DNA from: Pseudomonadota bacterium
GTDB lineage: Bacteria; Pseudomonadota; Alphaproteobacteria; Micropepsales; Micropepsaceae
Assembly (NCBI GenBank): GCA_018241025.1
Contig: JAFEEQ010000024.1
Coordinates: 1 to 37,488, forward strand
Reading direction: 5' to 3'
DNA length: 37,488 nucleotides
Shown piece by piece: positions 1-7,383 of this stretch; the first letter of the stretch is position 1, and the number at the start of each line of letters is the position of its first letter. A program made the position numbers and the translations under genes. Below the pieces are notes generated by a model. The model was not told the DNA's origin, did no database searches, and saw only the letters and a program-made list of their open reading frames with translations.

Positions 1-58
1 CCTCGATCTGACGCAGAAGTGCCACGATCTGCTCAGCACTAAATCGCTTCTTCGCCAT
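1..58 (-). CDS. IS3-family transposase OrfA, N-terminal fragment
   Basis: Nineteen codons are visible, starting at the ATG whose complement is 56-58 and reading MAKKRFSAEQIVALLRQIE. This matches the usual beginning of IS3-family OrfA, a small HTH protein that binds the IS ends and is normally joined to the OrfB integrase by programmed frameshifting. The rest lies outside the window. A purine-rich stretch (GGGAAAGGGG) precedes the ATG and could serve as ribosome binding site. Family assignment rests on N-terminal similarity only; the IS3 subgroup is not determined. Confidence 0.65.
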   Translation of the reverse strand, partial: MAKKRFSAEQIVALLRQIE

Positions 59-120
59 GACAAAACCCCTTTCCCAAGACAGTTTCTAACAATCCGCCTG
101 GTACAAAAAGGGCCAGTCAG
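1..120 (-). mobile_element. End of an IS3-family insertion sequence, running off the left edge
   Basis: Read on the minus strand, this is the leader and first codons of an IS3-family orfA, preceded by a terminal sequence starting about TGACTGGCCC at position 120. Only this end is visible, so the inverted repeat partner and target duplication cannot be checked. Directly beyond position 120 the plus strand reads the C-terminal part of a type II secretin, so the element appears to sit inside gspD. The exact boundary is uncertain by a few bases. The window edge may also be an assembly break at a repeated IS. Confidence 0.65.
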
Positions 121-121
121 G

Positions 122-307
122 TCATATCTGTCGGAGATCCCCGTGCTTGGCGGCCTTTTCGGCACCAAGAGCAACGACACGACGCGTACCGAACTCATCG
201 TGCTGCTCACGCCGCACGTGATCGACAATCTGCAGAAGGCGCGCGCGGTGACCGACGAACTCAAGCGCAAGCTGCCCGGGCTGAAGACCCTGCTCGAAAA
301 GCCATGA
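122..307 (+). pseudogene. gspD: Type II secretion secretin GspD, C-terminal remnant interrupted by the IS
   Basis: The reading frame encodes the end of the secretin domain: SEIPVLGGLFG, then TTRTELIVLLTPHVI, then a basic tail ending LLEKP. The IPVLGxLF and TELIVLLTPHVI motifs are typical of the outer-membrane secretin that forms the type II secretion channel. Only about 61 codons remain; upstream the frame runs into the IS3-family end. The TGA stop (305-307) overlaps the gspK ATG (304-306), so the two genes were co-translated. If the IS is truly inserted here, the secretin lacks a normal C-terminus and the system should be non-functional unless another secretin gene exists. Confidence 0.7.
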
Positions 308-1104
308 GACGCGAGCGCGGCATAGCGCTCGTCTCGGTGCTGTGGGGCGTCGCGATCCTGTCGCTCATCGCCGCCGCGCTGCTTTCGCTCTCGCTGACTT
401 CGGCCCAGCTCGATCGCAACGCGTGGAACCGGGCTCGTGCCGCAAGCGCCGCGGATGGCGCGGTGAACCAGGCGATCCTTGCTTTGCTCGATCCGCGCCT
501 GAAGCGACAACCGCGTGTCGATAGTACGCCGGCCGATGTCGTGTTCGATCATGTGAAGGTTCGTGTCGCGATCCAGGACGAGAGCGGCCGCATCAACGTG
601 AACTTCGCCTCGAAAGACCTGATCGCCGCCGCGCTCGCCGCCTCCGGCCTCAGCCCCGGCGATGCCCGCACACTTGCCGGGCGCATCGCGGCCCGCCGCG
701 GCCCCGAAGAGCAGCTCATCGCCAAAACGACCTATCGCGCACGCGACGAACTGCTCGCGATCGATGGCTTGCGGCGCGAGACGCTCGACCGCGCCGCGCC
801 GCTTATCACCGTCTTCGGCCGCAACGACAGCGTGAACCAGAGCGTAGCTCCGCGCGCCGTTCTCGCCGTCCTTCCAGGTCTCGACGCCGATGCGGTCGAC
901 CGCATCCTGAAAGAGCGCGCGGCGCGGCAATCGCAATTGGCCGACAGCGATGACGACGCGAGCGGCGCACCGCTTGGCGCGTCCAATGCCGTCTTCCGCA
1001 TCACCGCCGACGCGACGCTCGATCCGGTGCATGTCCACCGTATCGCCGAAGTGCTCTTCACCGGCGATGCCGCGAAACCCTGGCTCATTCTCGACTGGCG
1101 TTAG
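304..1104 (+). CDS. gspK: Type II secretion minor pseudopilin GspK
   Basis: This 266-residue protein starts with a short basic leader (MRRERG), which a prepilin peptidase would cut after Gly6, followed by the hydrophobic helix IALVSVLWGVAILSLIAAAL. As in other GspK proteins there is no Glu at mature position 5. GspK sits at the tip of the pseudopilus with GspI and GspJ. It is somewhat shorter than the usual 300-plus residues. It overlaps the gspD remnant by ATGA and converges with gspO, overlapping it by 4 bp. No gspL or gspM follows, so the cluster is unusual or broken here. The prepilin peptidase gene next door supports the role. Confidence 0.85.
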   Translation: MRRERGIALVSVLWGVAILSLIAAALLSLSLTSAQLDRNAWNRARAASAADGAVNQAILALLDPRLKRQPRVDSTPADVVFDHVKVRVAIQDESGRINVNFASKDLIAAALAASGLSPGDARTLAGRIAARRGPEEQLIAKTTYRARDELLAIDGLRRETLDRAAPLITVFGRNDSVNQSVAPRAVLAVLPGLDADAVDRILKERAARQSQLADSDDDASGAPLGASNAVFRITADATLDPVHVHRIAEVLFTGDAAKPWLILDWR

Positions 1105-1853
1105 CCGGGCACGAGCGGCCCATAGAGCCACACCAGCCAGATCCCAAGCGCCAGCGCCGGACCGAATGCGAGGCGGTCGGCGGCTGTGATGTCCTCGCCG
1201 CGCATGCGCCTGAAAAGCACGAAGGCCAGCCCGGCCAGCGCTGCCAGCAGCACCACCGTGGGCAAGCCGCGCCAGCCGAGCCACGCGCCTGCCGCCGCGA
1301 GCAGCTTGGCATCGCCCAGTCCAAGACCATCGCGCCCGCGCAGGCGGCGATAGACTTCGCCGAGCACGGCAAACACGGCGAAGCCCGCAGCCGCGCCGAT
1401 GAGATGTTCGACGACGATCGCCGGATCGATCAGCCAGGCAACGACCAATCCCACCGCGATCAGCGGCAGAGTCAGGACATCGGGCAGATAGCCGGTGCGG
1501 GCATCGATCGCCGACAAGGTCAGCAACGTCCATCCCAGCACGCAGCTCGCAATCACGATCCACCCGCCCGTCACCGCCGCGGCCCACAGCGCGACCGCCA
1601 GAGCACCGGCCTCGACGACGGGATGCAGGACATCGATCGCCGCGCCGCAATGTGCGCAGCGCCCGCGCCGCACCGCGTAGCTGAGGAGCGGGATCATCTC
1701 GAAGGCCGACAGCCGCGCGCCACAGGCATCGCAGGCCGAGCGGCCGGCGAGCGGATTGGCGTCCCGGCTCAGACGGATCGCAACCACGGCAAGAAAGCTT
1801 CCGAACACCGGCGCGGTGACGATCGCCCCCAGCGCGAAGGGATCGATACTCAC
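1101..1853 (-). CDS. gspO: Prepilin peptidase / N-methyltransferase
   Basis: This is a 250-residue polytopic membrane aspartic peptidase that trims and N-methylates type IV prepilin-like proteins such as GspK. Visible signatures are two CxxC pairs (CDAC and CAHC, about residues 39-71) forming the cytoplasmic zinc site of the methyltransferase domain, a first catalytic Asp in DARTGYLPD, and the second in the GLGDAK (GxGD) motif. About seven or eight membrane segments follow the N-terminal loop. Its ATG overlaps the stop of the upstream protease gene (ATGA, 1850-1853), so the two are co-transcribed. It converges on gspK. Size is normal for the family. Confidence 0.9.
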   Translation of the reverse strand: MSIDPFALGAIVTAPVFGSFLAVVAIRLSRDANPLAGRSACDACGARLSAFEMIPLLSYAVRRGRCAHCGAAIDVLHPVVEAGALAVALWAAAVTGGWIVIASCVLGWTLLTLSAIDARTGYLPDVLTLPLIAVGLVVAWLIDPAIVVEHLIGAAAGFAVFAVLGEVYRRLRGRDGLGLGDAKLLAAAGAWLGWRGLPTVVLLAALAGLAFVLFRRMRGEDITAADRLAFGPALALGIWLVWLYGPLVPG

Positions 1854-2464
1854 GGCAGCCGATGCAACAGCTGGTCGAGTTCGGCGCGCACCCGGCTCAT
1901 CGGATAGGCGTACATCCGCCGCTGCCCGTCGACATCGTCATAGCCGAAGGTGATCCCGACCAACGCTCCGCTCGCCGCATCCAGAACCGGTCCCCCGCTG
2001 AAGCCCGGACCTGCATCCCCGATATAAACGAAACCGGTCTGCGCATTGCAGGTCCGGCAGCGCGTCTCCACCGGCATGTCGAGCCCGCGCACCACGCCCC
2101 TCGCCACGCGCAAGCCGCCGTGCAGGTCCGTGCCATAGGCGATCACGTTCTCGCCGATGGCCGGCGCCATCACCGCCGGCGCCGCATTGTTCTCGACACG
2201 GAAGAACATCAGGTCGTAGTCGCGCGACCGCCCGATCACTGCGCGCGCCCCCAGAAAATCGGCGACATGCGCATTGGTCACGGCGATGCCGGGCTCGATG
2301 ACGAAGGCCGCGGCGCTGTCGTGCAACAGAACCGAGCGTCCGGTGACCGGGATAAAGGCCCGCGCCGCCATGCCGTCGATGAAGCCGCTCGCCGCCTCGC
2401 CGGAGGGCGAAGCGCATCCGGCAAGCGCCAGCATCACGAAAGCGGCGCAGAGAACGCGGCGCAT
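1850..2464 (-). CDS. Trypsin-like serine protease, predicted lipoprotein
   Basis: This 204-residue protein has a signal peptide with a lipobox (LAGC, Cys17), so it is probably anchored by lipid in the periplasm. A chymotrypsin/HtrA-like triad is visible: His66 in TNAHV, Asp84 in RDYDLMFF and Ser156 in GFSGGP. There is no PDZ domain. A CRTC pair at about residues 136-139 may form a disulfide. The gene overlaps gspO by 4 bp and follows ssb by a few bases. The link to gspO suggests a role alongside the secretion genes, but the substrate is unknown. Confidence 0.8.
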   Translation of the reverse strand: MRRVLCAAFVMLALAGCASPSGEAASGFIDGMAARAFIPVTGRSVLLHDSAAAFVIEPGIAVTNAHVADFLGARAVIGRSRDYDLMFFRVENNAAPAVMAPAIGENVIAYGTDLHGGLRVARGVVRGLDMPVETRCRTCNAQTGFVYIGDAGPGFSGGPVLDAASGALVGITFGYDDVDGQRRMYAYPMSRVRAELDQLLHRLP

Positions 2465-2470
2465 GCGATC

Positions 2471-2917
2471 TTAGAACGGAATCTCGTCGTCCATCTCTTC
2501 GCGCTGGAAGCTGGCCGGCGCGTCGGAGGCGCCGAACCGGCTGCCGCCACCGCCGCCGCCCTCTCCGCGCGTGTCGAGCATGGTCAGCTCACCGCGGAAA
2601 TTCTGCAGCACGATCTCGGTCGAATACTTCTCCTGGCCGTCTTTGTCGGTCCATTTGCGGGTCTGAAGCGAGCCCTCGATATAGACCTTCGAGCCCTTGT
2701 GCAGATACTTCTCCGCGACCTCGGCGAGGTTCTTGTTGAAGATCACCACGCGGTGCCACTCGGTCTTTTCCTTGCGCTCGCCGCTCGACTTGTCGCGCCA
2801 GCTTTCGGAGGTCGCGACCGACAGATTCACCACCGGCTCGCCAGAGGTCATGCGGCGCACTTCCGGATCCTTGCCGAGATTTCCGACCAGAATGACCTTG
2901 TTCACGCTGCCTGCCAT
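2471..2917 (-). CDS. ssb: Single-stranded DNA-binding protein
   Basis: This 148-residue protein coats single-stranded DNA during replication, recombination and repair. It shows the OB-fold start [19 protein letters not shown], the WHR(V) segment, a glycine-rich linker (about residues 121-128) and the acidic C-terminal tip DDEIPF that docks partner proteins. The chosen ATG (complement of 2915-2917) has a strong AAGGAG site a few bases upstream; an in-frame ATG at 2983 would add 22 residues that do not fit the family. A LexA box lies 119-133 bp upstream, so SOS induction is likely, as known for ssb in other alphaproteobacteria. Confidence 0.95.
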   Translation of the reverse strand: MAGSVNKVILVGNLGKDPEVRRMTSGEPVVNLSVATSESWRDKSSGERKEKTEWHRVVIFNKNLAEVAEKYLHKGSKVYIEGSLQTRKWTDKDGQEKYSTEIVLQNFRGELTMLDTRGEGGGGGGSRFGASDAPASFQREEMDDEIPF

Positions 2918-3035
2918 GACTTCTCTCCTTACGCCGCTTCCGGGGCTCTCCAAGACCGCGAACCTAGTCCCCGCATTTGACACGCGCTATCGGCCGAGAC
3001 CGGGGGTCCACAGGTTCTGGGGGCCTTCTAACATT

Positions 3036-3050
3036 GTTCCTGTTTCGTTC
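3036..3050 (-). promoter_or_regulatory. LexA (SOS) box upstream of ssb
   Basis: The plus strand reads GTTCCTGTTTCGTTC, an exact GTTC-N7-GTTC direct repeat, the LexA operator type established in alphaproteobacteria. It lies 119 bp upstream of the ssb start and 76 bp upstream of the divergent DUF3147 gene, so it could act on either or both. Its spacer is T-rich like the three other boxes in this window. Confidence 0.75.
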
Positions 3051-3125
3051 CAAGCCTTATTTCTCCCAACGCCGTTGGTGCGATCCGGCTAGGCTGGCGC
3101 TTCGCTTACAGTTTCGGCAGGGCCC

Positions 3126-3476
3126 ATGTTCTATCTCGCCATCAAGGCGGCGCTTTCCGGCGTCATCGTCGCCACCGTGTCGGAGGTCGCGAAGCGCTAT
3201 CCCGGACTGGGCGGTTTGATCGCTTCGCTGCCGCTGGTTTCGGTACTCGGCATGATCTGGCTGTGGAACGACACCCACGACCCCGAGCGCATGGCGGCGC
3301 ATGTCTCCGGCACGCTCTGGTTCGTCGCGCCATCGATTCCGCTGTTCATCCTCATCCCCGCTATGCTGAAGCGCGGGATTGGCTTCTGGCCCGCGCTCGG
3401 CGCCGGTTGTGTCCTGACCATGGCGTTGTACGCATTGATGGTCTGGGCCGCGCCGCGCTTCGGCATCCGGCTCTGA
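3126..3476 (+). CDS. DUF3147 family small membrane protein
   Basis: This 116-residue protein has four predicted membrane helices (about residues 4-20, 30-46, 62-80 and 88-108) and the motif LIASLPLVSVLGMIWLW with an NDTHDPERMAAH loop, which I recognise as the DUF3147 family. Its function is unknown. It lies divergently from ssb, downstream of the LexA box, and 11 bp before the Tat-exported flavoprotein gene, so those two may form a transcript. Confidence 0.75.
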   Translation: MFYLAIKAALSGVIVATVSEVAKRYPGLGGLIASLPLVSVLGMIWLWNDTHDPERMAAHVSGTLWFVAPSIPLFILIPAMLKRGIGFWPALGAGCVLTMALYALMVWAAPRFGIRL

Positions 3477-3487
3477 GCCCGTCGCGC

Positions 3488-4900
3488 ATGAGAATTTCCC
3501 GGCGCTCCCTTCTCGGCGGTCTTCTTGCAGCGCCCGCGATCCTGCGCGGCGCGCGCGCCGCCCTGCCGCCTCTGCCGAACATCGCGGAGACCGACGCGAT
3601 TCTCACACTGCCCGGCACCCCGCTCTATGAAAGCGCGCTCGTCTCGTACAACAAGCGCACCACGCTGCGCCCGGCGTTGCGCATCTTTCCCAAGACGGCG
3701 CGCGGCATGGCGCAAGCGATCGACTGGCTCAGAAGCAACGCCATGCCTTTCGCCCTGCGCAGCGGCGGCCACTCCTATGAAGGCTTCTCGCAATCGTCCG
3801 GCGCGGTGCTCGACACACGGCTGATGAAGGACATCGCTCTCGACGGCCGCACCCTTCGCACCGGCGCCGGCGCGACGCTGGGCGATATCTACAAATATCT
3901 CGGCCCGCGCGGCCTCGCCTTTCCCGGCGGCTCCTGCCCGACGGTCGGGATCAGCGGCCACCTGCTCGGCGGCGGCTTCGGCCTCCTTGCCCGCGAGCGC
4001 GGCCTTGCCTGCGACGCCGTCAGCGGCATCGATCTCGTCGACGCCGACGGAAGAGCCATTCGGGCCGATGCCGGCGAAAACCCCGATCTCTTCTGGGCCT
4101 GCCGCGGCGGTGGCGGCGGCAGCTTCGGCGCGGCGACGCATTTCGATCTCACCGTTGCGCCGATCGGTCCGATGGCCGTTTACGCGGTGACCTGGGCACT
4201 GCCGCCGAACGAAGCTTCGCGCCTCTTCGCCGCCTGGCACGATTGGGCGACCTACGCGCCCGACGCGATGACCGGCATCTTCCGGGTATCGAAAGCCAGG
4301 AGCGGCAAGATCGTGCTCCACGCCGCCGGCCAGTCGACGGCAGGCGAGGCCGCCGTGACGCGCGAACTGCGCGCGCTCACCGATGCCAGCGAGCCCGACA
4401 CAGACCTCAGCGTGAAGACGATGAGCTGGTTCGCGGCCGTCAATCACTTCTCCGGCGGCTGGCGATACGAGAGCGGGTATTCCAAAGCGAAGTCGGACTA
4501 CATCACCCGCAAGCTCGATCGCGCCGGGATCGACGCTTTGATCGGCGGTATCGCCGCCCTGCCATCCGGCGCTGTGCTCGCGATCTGCGATGCCTATGGC
4601 GGCTTCATCGACCGCATCGCGCCGGACGCCACGGCCTTTGCCTATCGCGCCGGCACACAGTTCTGCATCCAGTACTACGCCGGCTGGGGCAGCCCCGCCG
4701 CGGGCACGCGCCGCATGGCCGATCTGCGTGCGCTTTACGCCGCGATGCGGCCATGGTCGGGCGGCGCCTATGTGAACTACTGCGATCTCGATCTCGAGGA
4801 CTGGCGCACCGCCTACTGGCGCCAGAACCTGCCGCGCCTCGAAGCGATCAAGGCCAAGGCCGACCCGGACAACGTCTTCCACCACCGGCAGAGCGTTTAG
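3488..4900 (+). CDS. Tat-exported FAD-linked oxidase, BBE type with bicovalent flavin site
   Basis: This 470-residue protein begins with a twin-arginine signal (SRRSLLGG) ending near residue 25, so it is exported folded. The PCMH-type FAD domain has SGGHSYEG with His95 and GGSCPTVGISGHLLGGGFG with Cys150. Those are the positions that carry 8-alpha-histidyl and 6-S-cysteinyl FAD links in berberine-bridge enzymes and glucooligosaccharide oxidase. The C-terminal BBE motif is present (YVNYCDLDLEDW, then ADPDNVFHH). Likely activity is oxygen-dependent oxidation of a sugar or other alcohol; the substrate is unknown. The ATG at 3488 is chosen because it gives the Tat signal; longer in-frame starts overlap the DUF3147 gene. 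Confidence 0.85.
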   Translation: MRISRRSLLGGLLAAPAILRGARAALPPLPNIAETDAILTLPGTPLYESALVSYNKRTTLRPALRIFPKTARGMAQAIDWLRSNAMPFALRSGGHSYEGFSQSSGAVLDTRLMKDIALDGRTLRTGAGATLGDIYKYLGPRGLAFPGGSCPTVGISGHLLGGGFGLLARERGLACDAVSGIDLVDADGRAIRADAGENPDLFWACRGGGGGSFGAATHFDLTVAPIGPMAVYAVTWALPPNEASRLFAAWHDWATYAPDAMTGIFRVSKARSGKIVLHAAGQSTAGEAAVTRELRALTDASEPDTDLSVKTMSWFAAVNHFSGGWRYESGYSKAKSDYITRKLDRAGIDALIGGIAALPSGAVLAICDAYGGFIDRIAPDATAFAYRAGTQFCIQYYAGWGSPAAGTRRMADLRALYAAMRPWSGGAYVNYCDLDLEDWRTAYWRQNLPRLEAIKAKADPDNVFHHRQSV

Positions 4901-4933
4901 GGACTACGCCCATCTTCCGACAATAGAAGTTCC

Positions 4934-4962
4934 GTCATGGGCGGGTTTAACCCGCCCATGAC
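4934..4962. repeat. Perfect palindrome, possible terminator or REP-like unit
   Basis: Arms of 14 bp (GTCATGGGCGGGTT and its complement) are separated by one base. It lies between the convergent oxidase and acyltransferase genes and could end transcription from both sides, although no clear T-run follows. The core GTCATGGGCGG with its mirror recurs at 35685-35717, which suggests a dispersed palindromic repeat. Confidence 0.7.
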
Positions 4963-5002
4963 GAACGACACTGAATTGTGAAGAAGACAACACTCCTGAG
5001 TT

Positions 5003-6991
5003 CTACTTGAACACCGGATCGAACAGGTCGGACAGCGCCAGCGCGCCTATCACGCTTAGATGATGATGATCGACGTAAAGCGGCCTGCCGTCGCGCATCA
5101 GTTCGCAACGCCCGCCGGCGCACATCGCGGCGCCAGTCCGAACAACCGTCACGCCATAGCGCTGTTTCATGAAACGCAGATCGCGCAGGACGAAACTGTT
5201 GCGCTCCAGGAATTGCTGGATGGTGAGCCGCCGGTCGGTCTTCACGCCATGGAGCGCGTCGCGCGCCAGTGTCTCGGGCACATCGAAGCCCGGCTCGGGC
5301 ACCGGCGCGACCAGAACGACCTTCACGCCCATCGACACCAGCGTGCTCACTGTGCGGTCGAGCAGGCGCAGGAAAGCCGCGTGCTGGTCGGGATCGCTCG
5401 CGGCGGATGGAACCAGATCGATCAGGTGACGGACCTCCACGCCATCCGGTCCAAAGCCCCGGCCCTGGTCGTAGTAGGCCCAGCGCGCGTCGAGGATCAC
5501 GGTGTCGAGCTTCTTGCGCTTGATCAGTGCCAGCGCCTCGGCGTTGAGCTTCGCGCAGCGCTCGGTCGGCTCGTCGGTCAGCGACAGTTCGAGGATCGGC
5601 GGGCAGCGGCCATGGGCCACGAAATAGCCGCTGCGGCCGGCGCGGCCCGCAGCAGCGTCCACCGCCGGCAGCATCGCGTCGGCATGGCTGTCGCCCCAGA
5701 GCAGGAAACTCGGTTGCGCCTTCGCGGCGCCGATGGTGCAGATCCGTCCTGCCGCGACATCCGCCGGTTTGCGGTTGAAGCATTCGCTCCGCCGCGGCTC
5801 CGCATCGTCGGCCTCGGCGAAGATTTTCCGTATCTCGGGCGCGAAGCGTTGCGGCAGTCCGTGCAGCGCGAACAGCGCGCCGCACAGCAACAGCGTCGCC
5901 GCCATGGCCGCGCCGGCAAGACGGAAGATCGTCCGGCGCGGAATGCGCGTGCCGCGGAACGGCCGCTCGACATAGCGCCACGACACGAAGCCGAGCGCGC
6001 CCGACAACGCGATCAGCAGCACGGTTTCGACGAGGGTCGCGCCGCGGCCGGCCGCATAGTCGAAGAACACATGCACCGGCCAGTGCCAGAGATAGAGCGA
6101 ATAGGAGATCAGTCCCACGCCGACGAAGGGCGCCGACGACAGCACCCGCTTGACGACGTAGCCCTCGCCCTGCCCTGCATAGATCAGCGCCGCCGCCCCC
6201 AGACAGGGGAAGAGCGCGTTGGCACCGGGAAACCGTGTGTCGGCGGTGAAGCCGAACACCGCCCAGGCGATGGCGGCGAGCCCGCCCAGCCCGACCGCCT
6301 CGTTTGCGGCGCGCGATTTCAGCGCCGGGACCTCGCCCAAGGCCAGCGCCGCGCCCAGCATCAGCTCCCAGGTGCGATAAGGCGCGAGATAGAACGCCGC
6401 CGAAGGATGCGCCGCCACCGCCCACAGACTTGCGGCAAACGAGACGACACCAAGCGCCGCCACCAGCCCGAGCAGCACGCGCCGGCTGCGGCTGTGCAGC
6501 AGGTAAAGCAGGGCCGGAAAGACGAGATAGAACTGCTCTTCCACCGCCAGCGACCAGGTGTGGAGCAGGGGCTTCAGACCGGCGGCGACGTCGAAATAGC
6601 CGGCCTGCTGCCAGAAATCGAAATTCGAGCCGAACGCCGTCGCCGCCGCGGCGCTTTCGGCCAGCCGCAGCAGGTCGCGCGGGAACAGCAGTACCGTGCC
6701 CACCGCCAGCGCCGCGAGAATCATCGCGAACAAGGCCGGGAAAATGCGCCGCACCCGGCGCTCGTAGAAGCGCAGCACCGAGAATTCCCCGGCCCGCATC
6801 TCGCCATGGATGAGCGCGGTGATCAGGAAGCCCGAGATGACGAAGAAGACATCGACTCCGACGAAGCCGCCACCGAAGCCCCGGATGCCGAAGTGGTAGA
6901 GCACCACCGGCACGACCGCGAGCGCGCGCAACCCGTCGATATCGGGGCGGTAGCGGATGCTGCCTTTTTCCGGAACCTGCGCGTGCGGCAT
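5003..6991 (-). CDS. Membrane O-acyltransferase fused to SGNH hydrolase-like domain (OafA/YrhL type)
   Basis: This 662-residue protein starts RPDIDGLRALAVVPVVLYHF, the hallmark of acyltransferase family 3, and continues as about ten membrane helices to around residue 370. A periplasmic SGNH domain follows: GDSHAD provides the nucleophile Ser, and a late DHHHLS block supplies the Asp/His pair. Such proteins transfer acetyl groups to surface polysaccharide, LPS or peptidoglycan. The start at 6991 gives the canonical N-terminus and has AGAGGG just upstream; an in-frame start at 7186 would add 65 atypical residues. It stands alone; the acceptor polymer is unknown. Confidence 0.85.
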   Translation of the reverse strand: MPHAQVPEKGSIRYRPDIDGLRALAVVPVVLYHFGIRGFGGGFVGVDVFFVISGFLITALIHGEMRAGEFSVLRFYERRVRRIFPALFAMILAALAVGTVLLFPRDLLRLAESAAAATAFGSNFDFWQQAGYFDVAAGLKPLLHTWSLAVEEQFYLVFPALLYLLHSRSRRVLLGLVAALGVVSFAASLWAVAAHPSAAFYLAPYRTWELMLGAALALGEVPALKSRAANEAVGLGGLAAIAWAVFGFTADTRFPGANALFPCLGAAALIYAGQGEGYVVKRVLSSAPFVGVGLISYSLYLWHWPVHVFFDYAAGRGATLVETVLLIALSGALGFVSWRYVERPFRGTRIPRRTIFRLAGAAMAATLLLCGALFALHGLPQRFAPEIRKIFAEADDAEPRRSECFNRKPADVAAGRICTIGAAKAQPSFLLWGDSHADAMLPAVDAAAGRAGRSGYFVAHGRCPPILELSLTDEPTERCAKLNAEALALIKRKKLDTVILDARWAYYDQGRGFGPDGVEVRHLIDLVPSAASDPDQHAAFLRLLDRTVSTLVSMGVKVVLVAPVPEPGFDVPETLARDALHGVKTDRRLTIQQFLERNSFVLRDLRFMKQRYGVTVVRTGAAMCAGGRCELMRDGRPLYVDHHHLSVIGALALSDLFDPVFK

Positions 6992-7383
6992 GAGCCCTCT
7001 GGCCGGACCCACCGGCAATGCGCCAGCATAAAAGCCGGGTTCGCGCCCGTTTCCAACCCATCGGCCTCTGTCAGGAGGCCGCGCCGGCGCTTCGCCATTG
7101 CTCCCATGTGAAACCGCGGGAACCGGTCCGCAGGCGCCACGCACGCTGCTGCCATCCGCCGTCAGCACGGCGTCGTAAATTCTCACAGGCCGGCATTCCG
7201 CGCGGCTAGAGTTCTTGTTATGTTCCGAGCGACTCCCGAGGCTCCCCGCTTGTCTTTTGGCCCCTTCGACCCCATTTCAATGACCGCACGCCACCCGGCG
7301 CGCGATCCCTTGAATCATGACGGCGATGCGGTTGCGGGACCAAAGCCCGCCCGCCAAAGTGCGCGTTTCGACGAAGGTCATCG
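6992..7383. other. Non-coding stretch between the divergent acyltransferase and uvrA
   Basis: No convincing gene lies in these 392 bp. It must hold promoters for both flanking genes. The only clear site is the LexA box at 7211-7225. Open frames through it are antisense or extensions of the flanking genes without family similarity. Confidence 0.6.
7211..7225 (+). promoter_or_regulatory. LexA (SOS) box upstream of uvrA
   Basis: The plus strand reads GTTCTTGTTATGTTC, an exact GTTC-N7-GTTC repeat, 158 bp before the uvrA ATG. uvrA is a classical LexA target, which supports the assignment. The leader between box and gene is rather long. Confidence 0.8.
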
